Positions 33,980-44,255 are shown, counted from the first letter of the stretch. The stretch is DNA of 64,000 nucleotides from Apricaphanius iberus (GCA_028564705.1 JAPXFQ010002758.1:1945501-2009500), one strand, 5' to 3'. Program-made: numbers and translations. Notes: generated by a model from the letters alone, not told the origin.

Positions 33980-34456
33980 GTGAAGCCGCCATTTTTTCTC
34001 CCCCACAGCGATTTTGTAGTCCAAGAAAGCAAGTCAAAATGTTCAGTTATTGGGTGTATTAACCCACACAAATCCCTACATCGACCACCAGCATCAGAGT
34101 CTCTGACAAGTGCCTGGTTAAATTTTATTTTTAGTGGAAATACACCGACATCCGTGAGGAAAGTTCAGCGGCTCAGAGTAGAGCCGCTGCTCCTCCACAT
34201 CGAGAGGAGCCAGTTGAGGTGGCTTGGGCATCTGGTCAGGATGCCTCCTGGACGCCTCCCTGGTGAGGTGTTCTGGGCACGTCCCACCGGGAGGAGACCC
34301 AGGGGAAGACCCAGGACCCGCTGGAGGGATTATGTCTCCCAGCTGGCCTGGGAACGCCTCGGGATTCCTCCCGAGGAGCTGGCCCAAGTAGCTTGGGAGA
34401 GGGAAGTCTGGGCCTCTTTGCTTAGGCTACTGCCCCCGCGACCCGACCCCGGATAA
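33980..34456 (+). pseudogene. Chimeric ORF: THAP finger start fused to RTE LINE C-terminus
   Basis: A 158-codon open frame. Residues about 18-60 contain SKCSVIGCINPHKSLHRPPA followed by SAWLNFIFSGNTPTSV, the first Cys pair and the conserved Trp of a THAP C2CH zinc finger. The second Cys and the His are not reached because LINE sequence begins at about 34163. From there the frame reads SQLRWLGHLVRMPPGRLPGE and RPRTRWRDYVSQLAWERLG to a stop at 34454. That is the extreme C-terminus of an RTE/Rex3-type reverse transcriptase protein, in its own correct frame. The fusion seems fortuitous. The protein would have neither a complete zinc finger nor any catalytic domain. Confidence 0.7.
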
Positions 34457-34490
34457 GCGGAAGATGATGGATGGATGGATGGATGGATGG
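34163..34490 (+). mobile_element. RTE/Rex3-like LINE 3' fragment
   Basis: Coding sequence for the C-terminal SQLRWLGHLVRMPPGRLPG region is followed by a stop, then CCCCGGATAAGCGGAAGATG and a (GATG)n tail, which is how fish RTE/Rex3 copies end. The G+C content is clearly higher than that of the host element. It is 5'-truncated and the youngest layer of the nest. Confidence 0.78.
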
Positions 34491-35015
34491 GCTTTTTTTG
34501 CCGGTTTTTGTCGTGGGGGATTACACATGATGTACAGGAATTTGAAATGAAATGTTTCGCTTACATTTAAAGGGACTGCACGGAAAGGAGTTGCTCTAAA
34601 GATGTTCCTCAGAACGGTATAAGGAGGGTCTGTGGGGCTACAATATCATTGAATTCAGACCAAACCACTGTGGTTCTACTTTACATAGACCCCAAGTTAA
34701 TGATTTACATGTGAAAAGGAAGGATTTAAAAGCATGATATATCTCCTTTAAAAACGAAAAAAAAAAACATAAAAAAAAAAAAACATGCTACTCCAGGTTT
34801 TTAAGTTAATGAGTAATGAAGCGCTTTAGGCCCAGAAGAATGAGGCTATTTACATATCGTTCTATTTTCTTAAGCAGGCTGAGTGCAGCAAACTATGCTG
34901 CAATTCAGAACCCGAATTACCAGGGCTGACCATAACGGTTGCTGCAGTTACTTCCAGCACCAACCGTGCCATTCATGAGTTTTGTTTTTTTCAAACCTGC
35001 CCAATGCTCCTTTAA

Positions 35016-35180
35016 CTGGAACTGCTAAACAAGGTCATGGACTTTTAGCTAAACATTGAGTGTCTCCCCCATCTTTATGTCTCACTGTGTGTTTGTAGTC
35101 CTTTATCAGGGATGCCAAAGGTAGAAGTTAAAAGTTAAAATGCTCAGTTGTTGGATTATTTACACACGATTCTTTGCACC
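35016..35180 (+). mobile_element. Oldest nested TTAA-type relic, right piece
   Basis: It continues the relic at 33618-33692. CTGCTAAACAAGGTCATGGA matches CTGCCAAATAAGGTAATGGA in the inner element. Next come TTTGTAGTCC and AAAATGCTCAGTTGTTGGAT, which match the THAP-coding start (AAAATGTTCAGTTATTGGGT). The homology fades by 35180, just before the inverted-repeat element at 35220. Confidence 0.65.
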
Positions 35181-35219
35181 GTCCTCGTGAATGAGAACAA
35201 GAAGAATACTGTTTATATA

Positions 35220-35748
35220 CAGTCGTGATCATTATCCATATAATAGGAGTCAATCAGGGCAGGGAATTTTCTGTCTTTAATAAGGCATTTAACCACGTTT
35301 TGTTATGAATAGTTAGCAATATTCCCCTGTAAGTTCAGAACGTCTCGGAGGTGCTAAAACATTAGCTGAACTTAGTCCAATTGGTCATTCAGCTAGTGCA
35401 ATTGAGAAACATGGAAATGCAAACTATGTTGATGTTTGCAGTAGCAAGTTTTGTCTAACCAAATGCTGTAGAGCACAGAGTGAAAGTCCCACTCAGACTA
35501 CAACCAGGATACTACACTGCAGTTACGTCATTGTAATTTTGTAGTTGTCTTATTGCCTCTAAATCACCCCAGAAACAAATTAATAAGCATTTCCAAGACG
35601 TTCTGAACTCAGAGGCGAGTCGTGCTAGTAATTAATAACAAAACATGGTTAAATGAAGGAGTTTTTGGACAGATAATGCCTTATTATAGGCAGCAAATGT
35701 TCTACCCTTCTTGACTGCCATTATATGGATATATGCTGATCACGACTG
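35220..35748. mobile_element. Long inverted-repeat element, unclassified
   Basis: Arms of about 130-160 nt at 35220-35345 and 35595-35748 are inverted copies with small gaps. Both start CAGTCGTGATCA, share TATCCATATAAT, AATAAGGCAT and AC(C/A)(A/T)(C/T)GTTTTGTTAT-like blocks, and end at AGTTCAGAACGTCT. The spacer is about 250 nt. There is no coding sequence. The flanks (TATATA and GATATA) do not make a clear duplication, so the superfamily is undetermined. Confidence 0.7.
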
Positions 35749-38409
35749 GATATAATCTTCTTCCAAAGCACTCCAAGTGGCTCCAAACTTGTCATGGTAA
35801 GTAACTGAAGATAATATTTGCTAAAAATAAGGTGAAGGTTTAAGAAAAACCCTTGCCTTTTAGTGGGAAAAAAACAAAACAATCAAACCCCCTGTCGGGC
35901 CTTATGAAAAAATTAATTGCCCCCTTATTTCACACTAGGAGGAAATAAATTGCCACTCAGCAACGTCATGTTAAGTCTATGGCGGAGGCCGTTGGAGGAG
36001 CGTCACGGTCTCTGCGGCACTTTGTGAGCTTTGGCTCCGTCAACTTTTCAAGCTTTTCCTGCTTTTCATGCATCAAAGCTCATAAAGCCAGCAGCGCAGA
36101 AGTTCAGCTAGTTGAACTTTTGACGCTGCTGACGGTCCTGAAGCGGCGAGTTAACCAATCGGAGCTTATAATTGTAGCGATGTCACTACACGTATTTTTA
36201 ATGTAGTGGGAGCAGGAAAAACCTACATTTTAATTCTAGAAAACACAGATTTACAAAATCATAAAAAACACTTAGCGAAGACAGATGGACTGGCGCTCTT
36301 CGGGAGGAATAGAGCGTCTGTAGTTGGTGTCCTGGTAGGAGATTTGAGCTCCGATGCGGCGAAGGAGGTCATAAAATTAGGCACGGGACAGACTGAAGTA
36401 CCGCTGAAAGCGGACCTCAACCATACGTAGCTCGTGGAGCAAATGGTCGAACTCCCCAAACTCAGAACGCATACGTAGAATAGGGTACGCCCACAAACGG
36501 CGCTGATGTTGCAGAAGTCGACGCTGTCTAGCTTTATTTAGCAAATAAAGCCAAGCGCTCTCTCAATACTATCTGCCACAGTTCAGAACGTATAGCAACA
36601 GAAGAAGCCCCGCCCACGCGTTGTTTTTTGCTCAGAAGTGGCAGACTTTGCAAGCTTCAACATAGAAGCGTCAAACTAAATGCTTTGTGAGCTTTGCCTG
36701 ACGCTGATAAAGCCTGCGGTCTGAATGCAGCATTAGACTCAGATCATTTTTTGCTGCATAACCCAAGTGTGCTTGAGCTTAAGGTTACCAGATGATGGCT
36801 GGATATTATCCTTCAAGATTTATTTTCGAGGTCCTTAGGCATCAAAACCTAGGGCCTATGGATCTAGGAGTAATTATGGTTTTGTGTGGCTACTTAAATT
36901 TTACTTAGCTTTCCAAGCAAAGTGACTTGTCACAACAACTTAGATGTTTAGCCTGATTAATAAGATAATATTTAAAAAATGGATTAGCTCATTTAAAAGT
37001 TTATTTGATTAAAGACATTTAAGTCTGACTAAAAAAAATAAAAAAATGAGAAGTATTTATACAGTGCTGTATATGCATATAAAATGTTAAGTGTTTAGCA
37101 TGCTGTTAGGATTTAGCTCAAAATATCTTCAGTATAGTAAATATGTAGTCTCTTGGTGTAAACGTTTCACACATTTCTTCATGTCAAGAGATGGGGATGA
37201 GTGAAAGGCGAAAAATCCCTCTGTTAAACACACTTCATCAAAGGGAACTTTCGAACCATCTCATGGTATTAAAAGGATTCTGTCACAATGATTACAGAAA
37301 ACTCAAGTAGACACAGTTGCTGTTGCAACAATCAACCAAAACATGAAAAAAATAGATGCACATCTTATGTTATGCGCATGCAGAGAAAACAAACTACAAC
37401 CTCAAACCTACTCGTCAAAGCAGGAAATCCAGCTACTTTGACAAGCATAATCCTGGAACGAGAGGGGGTAAATTTAGGAAGAGACAAACCCAAACCCGGA
37501 AAAGCCGATTAGAGGCTGAGGGAACAAAACCCAGGCAGGGGGAGAAGGAAGAATAGAAAAATGTATCAAAAGCACCAAATCTACACTAACCCTGACTGAA
37601 GATGCTGGTTATTTCTCATAGACAGGGAGACCACATATAGGAAGGAAGGGAGGGTGAAAATGGAGCACAGGAACAGAGAGGTGGGTTGAAGAAGTAAATC
37701 TGCAGGGATTCAAAATGGTAAAGCTGAGACGCAATCAGAGGTAAAAGACAATAATAGGTTCTAGACTGCTAAGTTTTTAAGGAGAGATATTGAAAATCAT
37801 GATTAAAAAGGTAGCAACCTGTACATGTCTGTTATAAACTATTAGGCTTTTTCAGTTGTCACTTCTACAGTGTAGCAGATAGTCTGTAAATATCTACAAC
37901 AACATCCTTCAGGGTACACATAGGTGTGCTGATTGGCTACAATGTCTTGATCCCTGTCCCAGTATTTTTCTAGCACTTTCATTTGCTGCCATCACTGTCT
38001 TTACCTGTCAAATATTCTTACCAACATTTATGGTTTCGAATGAGTTTAAAAATGAATTTATTGTCAATAAATGATCTGATCTATACTCTAAATTATTGGA
38101 ATGCAATACAGTTGTAATACAGTTTTAATGCAGCTCCCAAGGAGAAACACCATGTGCACAAGCAGATATAAAATATTCTTCTCTGACACAGGTGAACCAC
38201 AATACAATAGTATACCATCAAAATATTTAGTAAATTCAGTCATTCATTAAAAAAATTAAGATTCATATGACGTGTGATACATTGTAAAAACGTATTTCTG
38301 TTCATTCAGAAGATTATGACCAACAGTGAAATTACAATCTCACAAAACATTTTTATTTTTCCACGACCAACAAAAACTATTTTTAATACAGAAATATTGT
38401 GGGCCTCCA
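35749..38409. other. No gene recognised; a possible transposon-derived patch
   Basis: 35975-36735 is richer in GCG/CGC words and contains two blocks in opposite orientation (TTTGTGAGCTTTGGC-CGTCAAC near 36021; TTTGTGAGCTTTGCC-TGACGC near 36686), suggesting a decayed non-autonomous DNA element. Two overlapping open frames at 36206-36459 have no domain I recognise. The rest is A+T-rich without features. Confidence 0.4.
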
Positions 38410-38640
38410 AAATTCTGGAGAAGACCGCTGACTCGACAGTTGTCCAGCAAACAGTCAATGACTCGTTGCAAAGAGCGAAAAACAACATAGCTCATTTTGA
38501 AAGATGCTGGTTGTTCATAAGTTGTTTTTTACAGGTTTACACATGGAACATTGAGAGGAAGAAAAAATGTGGTTGGAAATTATGTGCAAGGAGCAGAAAT
38601 AAGTGCAGCTAAGCAAAAATTGTGAAGCTCATTCAAGTGT
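38410..38640 (+). pseudogene. Tc1-like transposase N-terminal relic
   Basis: Translation contains KTADSTVVQQTVNDSLQ, a match in order to the 'GKT-DLT-VQKT-ID-L' start of Tc1 transposases such as the intact one at 46324. An 'AGCS' helix-turn-helix remnant is visible in another frame (GATGCTGGTTGTTCAT), followed by RKKKCGWKLCARSRNK, comparable with the KKCGRKKCTSSRDN linker. The first start is lost and frames shift. The catalytic domain is missing. Confidence 0.6.
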
Positions 38641-39010
38641 TTATGGAAGATTCAAAAGGAACGAGGAACAGACTCAAAGTTGTTTAAAGACCCCCTCCGA
38701 TTAAATAATTCTTTCTTTTTTTGTGCTGTTAACATTGTTCTTGTGGCATTTTTCTGATAGAAGAGGATATATCTTAAGAAAATTATGGTCATGCTTACGT
38801 TTTGAGTATTTCTACATTCAAATTGCTGTGAATCAGTTGCAGACGCTAAAACACTGTCTAAAACCGACTGGATTTGTGACCTAGAAACTCCACTGGTTGA
38901 GCCAGCCAGGCTTTGAGGAGTAGAGAAGACTGTGGTGAATAAAACGTATGTGCTGCAGCAGGTTGCTATGCATTAGTGTTATGATGGCCATCAATATTCT
39001 GACTACTACA
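38641..39010. other. No gene recognised
   Basis: No supported feature. Confidence 0.4.
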
Positions 39011-39260
39011 CTAAAGAAAATATAAATGCAACCCTTTTGTTTTTGCTCTATTTTTTAAGAGATGAACTCAAATATCTGAAACATTTTATACTAACATAAA
39101 ATAATGATTTGTCTCAAAGATTGTTCACAAATCTGCCTAAATCTGTGACAGTGAGCACTTCTCCTTTGCTGAGATAATGCATCCTACCTCACAGATGTGC
39201 CATGTTAAGATGCTGATTAAACAGTATGATTATTGCACAGGTGTGCCTTAGGCTGGCCAC
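39011..39260. mobile_element. Tc1/mariner-superfamily relic
   Basis: AAATATAAATGCAACCCTTT near the left, GTGAGCACTTCTCCTTTGC in the middle and GCACAGGTGTGCCTTAGGC near the right are blocks I recognise from a widespread vertebrate mariner-type element. No transposase frame survives and the right terminus is not visible. Confidence 0.55.
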
Positions 39261-39889
39261 TTCTATGAACTTATACATGTTTTATATCATTAGAAAGCTA
39301 ATAGTCTTGTGATTCTCATGTTTACTAATCACAGATACAATTATAACTACAAACAGTGAGCACTTTTCCCAACAAAGTAACACCCACTGCCTCAAACACA
39401 TCCGAAGGAGATAAAATGTTCAATGTACTCCTTCCTAGTCCAAAACACAAGACAAGAAAAACGGGTCTTTTAAAAAGTCTTTTAAAAAGTGTTGCTGTAA
39501 TGCATTTTCCGACTTGTCTTTAAACGCACCATCCCGTATTTTGCTTCCGGTGAATCTTCGGCCAGTACGAATCATTTCCAGAGAGCAGCATCATGTTCAG
39601 CAAGCCAGCAGAGGGCAAGAGGCTTTGTTTTCACCAAACAAACTGCAGGTTGATTTTGCTGTTGCATCATGCCAATGTTAGCTAAATGATCAGTTAGGCT
39701 AATACAATGTTATTATATCGTTTTAAGCTAGTTACTGTCACATGTTTCATCCCTCTCATTTTGCAAACTGATGAAAAAAAGAAATGCTCTGTTTTTTTGT
39801 ATTAAGCCTTTGTCATTTACAAGAAAAATCAATTTTCTGATTTAAATAGATACATTTTACATCATAGAAAAACTGTTTACATAGATCAG
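39261..39889. other. No gene recognised
   Basis: No supported feature. CTTTTAAAAAGT repeats at 39466-39490 form a small duplication. Confidence 0.4.
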
Positions 39890-40309
39890 TATTTCTCAAC
39901 ATCGGAATCTCAAATGAAGTAAAAGTGAATTTATGTCATGTTATGGCAGGTTGTGTAATAAGGTTTTTCTGTCACTTGAGGCAAAAGGCATGTGCTTAAG
40001 CAGGTGGAGGAAAGTGAAAATGCTTGTGGGACTAAGAGGTGTGGACTGAAAATTATTGTGTAAATCCACCTCACCAGCCTTAGAAAACACTCTTTGACAA
40101 GGCTCAGAAGATGTTGGCATACACAAAAACACAAGAGCTAGACTATGTAAGTTGGGGTACAGTAATTTTTGCTTTTCCCAATATTCCAGGGGGCTTTCCA
40201 GCCTGCTAATATTTGGCTCCTTATTCTCATGCAAATCATGATAATGCCTTAGGATGGATGAGTTGTTGTTATGGTACCACATCTCCTTGGAACACAATAA
40301 ACACTTCAC
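39890..40309 (-). mobile_element. hAT element relic
   Basis: CAGTATTTCTCAAC at 39892 resembles the CAGTG(G/T)TTCTCAA terminus of Charlie-like hAT elements. The coding remnant lies immediately inside it, on the minus strand. No opposite terminus is found to the right, so the extent beyond 40309 is unknown. Confidence 0.55.
39941..40309 (-). CDS. BED zinc finger joined to hAT dimerisation domain (122 aa)
   Basis: The ORF starts with ATG at 40309 and runs without interruption. Residues 1-30 contain CLLC...HYHDLH, the spacing of a BED-type zinc finger. Residues about 38-80 contain SPLEYWEKQKLLYPNL, then LALVFLCMPTSSEPCQRVFS and KAGEV, which is the C-terminal dimerisation (hATC) domain. In a complete hAT transposase several hundred residues, including the catalytic core, separate the two. 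Here they meet directly and in frame. It cannot transpose, but could bind DNA or dimerise if expressed. Probably an internally deleted transposon relic; a domesticated ZBED-like small protein is the alternative. Confidence 0.6.
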   Translation of the reverse strand: MKCLLCSKEMWYHNNNSSILRHYHDLHENKEPNISRLESPLEYWEKQKLLYPNLHSLALVFLCMPTSSEPCQRVFSKAGEVDLHNNFQSTPLSPTSIFTFLHLLKHMPFASSDRKTLLHNLP

Positions 40310-42200
40310 CTTTGCATAAAATAAGGAAAGGTTGAAAAAAATATACAGCTCTTAATAAGCTAATCTAAATTGTCTGACAAAATGTTTGATTGAGGTTACC
40401 TTATTAGGAGTTATCAGGTTAAAATGTTCACACATGGGGGAATTCCTCCTCATCCTAGCTTGCTCCATTATCTCTCTCTCCTGGGACACATATCTTGCAT
40501 ATGTGTAAATGTTTTGACCGTGCAACACGTTTTTTTTCTACTTGTTCACTTAGCTTTCATTGCAGTGAACTGACAGTGGCCACACATCCTGCGCGTGACG
40601 CGCACGAGGCACAGCTCAAGGGAGTCATGCGCAACCTGAAATAGAACCAATCCTCCCTGCATCCAGATACCCCTTCTATGCCTACTTTGTAGCAGGCGAA
40701 AAGCAGCTGATGTAGTAGATCCGAATCTTTAGAATGGATTGGCGTTGTTGGCATGAAGTTCCGGGATGTGTACTACCGCCACAGTAAAAGCCGCTGTACA
40801 CTACGCTATCCCACAATGCAGATGAAGCCCCAAAATCATAGAAGCAGATTGACTTCAGCTACAGAGGACGGTACCATAGGTGACGTAATGTTAACATCCC
40901 GGTAAAATGGTGGAGCAGTACGTCCGATCTCATGCCTACTACTCGCTCGTTTGCTACGGAGTATACACTGCATCAACTGGCAAGTAGTAGCTACTACGTA
41001 GCATAAAGTAAATACTAAGGATTCGCATACAGGGCCTATGTTTTGACATGCGCATTGAGCGTAGGTCTTGTCTTCCAGAGGAAATGCATTTAACTTCTCT
41101 TTGCAGCGCACAAAACGCAGCATGTGTGGCAGACTGCCACTGACAGGTCTTGTATTGCGCAGCACTGTGGTTACGCAGGGGCTTGCGTGTGTCCACACAT
41201 ACGCAAAATGTGTCCCACTCTCCTAAACCTTCAAATTATCTGTTTCTATACTCACAAAGCTATCTCCAAACTATATAAACACTAAACAAACTCTCCTATG
41301 AACACTATTACAACTCTTTCAAAACTGCACACAGATTGCAACTCTCCGAAACAAACCCACATTTTTAATAGAACCTGAGTGGTTTTTGTTGCTGTCAAAC
41401 CGCTCAGCAAACGGTGAACCACTTCCCAAAGCAGTCACGTGGTACAGGCAGGCAGCAGGGCTTAAAACAATACAAATTTTCGGCTCCTCCCCTCAATGAA
41501 GCAGGTCTCAATACGCGCTTTGTGGAAACGTCCCCTCCACTGTTCGACACACACTTCATAGTTTTGGCACACATCATAACATCACTACATGAATCTTTTC
41601 ATCTCTAAATGAATGTATGAAGGAATGAATGAATAAATAGATTATTGATTCCACAGTATGCAAATTCATGTTAAGGCAGCACACATATCAAAAATGAATA
41701 ATAATACAGGGCAAGGGCAAGTGAGAAGACAGACAGTAAGCTATAAAGTAACATATTATAAAATAAAATATTATTAAGCCTTCCGGCTGCACTTTTTTCC
41801 CCTCCCGCTTCGAAAACCCCACGTAAGCATGTGAGGTTGAGTCTCCCAGTAATGTCAGTTTGTTTTGATTCTGCCTCCTGCATTCACTTGTGTTCGTCCT
41901 GAAGAATACATACCATAATTTCACTTAGACTAGATTGGATTTATTTTGGGATTGTTGAGCAATTGGTTGATAAATTCCTTAAACTTTAGATAAATCTCTA
42001 TGCTTCCTTGGTGTGTATAGTTAATGCATTGGTCAAAAGAATTCATCCTTCAGATAAAGACTGATTGGTGTAATTCATTTGTTTCTTACAGTAGTAGCCA
42101 GATAAAAAGTTCCCATCCCAGCAGAGTTCCAGCGGCTGGAATGACCCCCACCATCTCCTGGGCATGAATAGTTTTCACTGGAACTCCTCCCACTCAATGA
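40310..42200. other. No gene recognised; promoter-like words and probable transposon sequence
   Basis: 40560-41215 is G+C-richer than its surroundings. It contains ACTACGCTATCCCACAATGC, close to the ZNF143 site type, then TGACGTAA and several TAGTAG/CTACTACG repeats that suggest a decayed TIR element. 41340-41560 holds open frames without domains. Elsewhere A+T-rich and featureless. Confidence 0.35.
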
Positions 42201-42321
42201 AATACAGAACATGACCAGAAGATGGTACTTCTCTCACAGAATACAGCACACAACGTCAGAGGCAGAATTTCAGTGTTCTGACTTTCTGTGCTACCTGACA
42301 TTCCATGCTACCCTTGAGCAC

Positions 42322-42367
42322 TGCGCATGCGGACTTTCGATTTTACATCACATATGCTGACTCAGCG
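42322..42367 (+). promoter_or_regulatory. Candidate promoter: NRF1-like and MARE/AP-1-like sites
   Basis: TGCGCATGCG at 42322-42331 matches the core of the NRF1 consensus. TGCTGACTCAGCG at 42355-42367 differs from the Maf-recognition element by one base. They lie 50-100 bases upstream of a C followed by six T (42401-42407), which resembles a 5'-TOP start, and of a good splice donor at 42427. Matches are seen directly; activity is inferred. Confidence 0.45.
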
Positions 42368-42584
42368 AAGCTGTCATCAGAACATCCTACCTGTGTTGCG
42401 TCTTTTTTATTTCGTGGATGATTAAGGTAAGTTTTATCCAAGTTACTTTCAAACTGACCTTCTTTCAGCTGTTATATGTCTACTAGTTTACATGACTGCC
42501 CTGTAGGAATACAAATGACTTTACTTTCACGTCTGTAATATTGTTAAACTGTATGTAAACAAACTCTCCCTATTTTTTAGAGAC

Positions 42585-42614
42585 GACCGCATGAATTGCG
42601 ACCGCATGAATTGC
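42585..42614. repeat. 15-bp tandem duplication
   Basis: GACCGCATGAATTGC occurs twice head-to-tail inside the putative intron. Confidence 0.9.
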
Positions 42615-43015
42615 GACAAATACGGTCTATTTTGTGAGCTATTTGTGTCTATCCTAACACTATTATTCAATATTTTGGAGTAATAATTCAGTTTTCTTAA
42701 ACCACCCTAAATACATGCGAAAAGGAGACCATTGAGAAGACAGATAAGCTGTCTGCTCTGCTGTTTAGCATAACATGGCGTCACTTGGTGCGTTCATGAT
42801 TAATTAGAAGCATATTTTCTTTTAAGGTACAGAAACAAAGTGAAAAAAAAAAGTTTTTCAGCTCTCTTGCGAGCATCATATTTTATTGGCTTGGTCTGGG
42901 AAATATTTATTAGCTGCTTATAGTAACCTATTTCCAGAATTTATCCGCCATCTACAGATAAATACCAAATAAACACTATCACTGTTTATTTTTGTAGCGT
43001 CATGAAGCTGTGGGT

Positions 43016-43136
43016 CTGTGATGGACTGGCGACCTGTGCAGGGTGTACCCCACCTCTCGCCCGTCGACAGCTGGAGATGGGCACCAGGCCCCAGCGACCC
43101 CTGGAGGATTAAGCGGTTCAGAAAATGGATGGATGG
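43016..43136 (+). mobile_element. tRNA-headed fish SINE, 5'-truncated, with 14-bp target duplication
   Basis: It starts in the body at CTGTGATGGACTGGCGACC and ends in the AAAATGGATGGATGG tail. ATGAAGCTGTGGGT occurs immediately before (43002-43015) and after (43137-43150) it, a perfect duplication typical of LINE-driven target-primed insertion. It lies in plus orientation inside the putative intron at 42427-43400. Confidence 0.9.
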
Positions 43137-43371
43137 ATGAAGCTGTGGGTTTCAAGTTATGGTAGGTGATGCAAGCTGTTTAGCACCTCTAAAGAACTAA
43201 TCTAATGATTTCCAAACTTTATTATTTATTCGAACAACTTGGGATTTCCAATATCCCCCTCTCATTTCATCAGCTCTAATATAGGTTCATCATCATAAAT
43301 ATCAGACTATTTAGATCCTGTATAGTGTTGGACATGTGCTTTATTTAGCATGTTTTTAAACTCATGTGGTG

Positions 43372-43396
43372 TTTTTTTTTTTTTTTTTTTTTTTTT
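43372..43396. repeat. Poly(T) tract
   Basis: 25 consecutive T, then ACAG. It could serve as a polypyrimidine tract of a splice acceptor or be a poly(A) tail of a retrocopy read from the other strand. Confidence 0.9.
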
Positions 43397-44255
43397 ACAG
43401 AATCCTGTCCCTGGTTTTAGCAGAGATGTCCAGGAAGCTGTTTCCAGGACAGTAACAGAGATATGACGAAGATGAACCGACCAAGAAGCTGTTTTTTCTT
43501 CTCATTATTTATAAAATATTGATAAATATAACTGAACAAACCATCCAATGAAGATGTCATCTAAAGATGTTTTTCCCAAAAGTTTGGGCTGTTGTAGGCT
43601 TTTGATATGTGTTTTGATAAAACCAAGTATATTCTTGTATGATTTAAATTTGTATTTATCTTTGATGATTCAACCCATTTGAGACCATCAGCATGTTACA
43701 GAAGCTTCCTGTTGTCATAGATTCAGAGCGAAGAAAAAACTTTTTTTTCGTTTGATTTAATGTTGATAGCATAAGGACTTTAATAGGAAGAATACGTTAT
43801 TGTCTTGTTTTATATCATGATAGTCATGGATGCTTTTTAGCATGCTGACAGAAACTTGTTCAGGGTAAAAATAAATGATACGCTGACCTGTCAGTCATTA
43901 AAGCCTTTAAGATGGAAGCAGCCACCCACAGAGTTGAGCAATAAATTATCCAGATTTGTAGTAGGGGGTGTTTACATTGAAATATTTGTATTTGTAACAA
44001 GATTTGATAACTTAAATCACCATCATAAAGTTACAGATTCTGAGATCAGATGTTAGAGATTTGTTTGTAGTTGTTAACTGTCTCAGAAATAATTTATCTT
44101 TACAGATCCATAGTGACGCCTGAGGTGTGGTGAGCGCAGTTTGAATTTGTTACATGTAAAAGACCGACTCAACTCATCCATTCCAAAATGTTTGCAGAGT
44201 TAATCTGTAATGTTGTTGTATCTGTTTAATTACAATAAATTAATTTAGTTTCCCC

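Larger units (their letters stand above)
33719..34747. mobile_element. TTAA-target (Kolobok-like) transposon with THAP remnant, inner nested copy
   Basis: Terminal inverted repeats AGGAGACATATCATGGAA (left) and AGGAGATATATCATGCTT (right, reverse-complemented) are bordered by TTAA at 33715-33718 and 34748-34751. Inside, the plus strand encodes the start of a THAP zinc finger (see 33980-34456), a domain carried by several vertebrate TTAA-target and P-like transposons. The remainder of the coding region is replaced by an RTE-type LINE fragment at 34163-34490. Confidence 0.78.
33693..35011. mobile_element. TTAA-target DNA transposon, outer nested copy
   Basis: The left terminus AGGAGCATGGGGCAGGAT and the right terminus, reverse-complemented, AGGAGCATTGGGCAGGTT are inverted repeats. 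Each is bordered by TTAA (33689-33692 and 35012-35015). Removing it rejoins an older relic at TTAA, confirming the boundaries. TTAA targets occur in Kolobok and piggyBac superfamilies. The AGGAG-type ends are unlike the usual CCY...GGG piggyBac ends, so I favour Kolobok. It is split by the element at 33719-34747. Confidence 0.75.
42400..44255 (+). ncRNA. Candidate two-exon host transcript (non-coding or micropeptide)
   Basis: A possible exon 1 ends at 42426, where AAG is followed by GTAAGT. A poly(T) tract and ACAG (43372-43400) make a strong acceptor, and a last exon would run to an AATAAA at 44234-44239. Joined at these sites, the ATG at 42418 opens 24 codons to a TGA at 43464-43466; the peptide begins MIKNPVPGF. 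No known protein is recognised. A short 5' exon with TOP-like start would also fit a non-coding snoRNA host gene, but I could not find convincing box C/D or H/ACA motifs in the intron. No transcription evidence is available here. Confidence 0.3.

Noticed and set aside
42427..43400. Box C/D snoRNA in the putative intron
   Set aside because: No pair of TGATGA and CTGA boxes with a closing stem at proper spacing was found.
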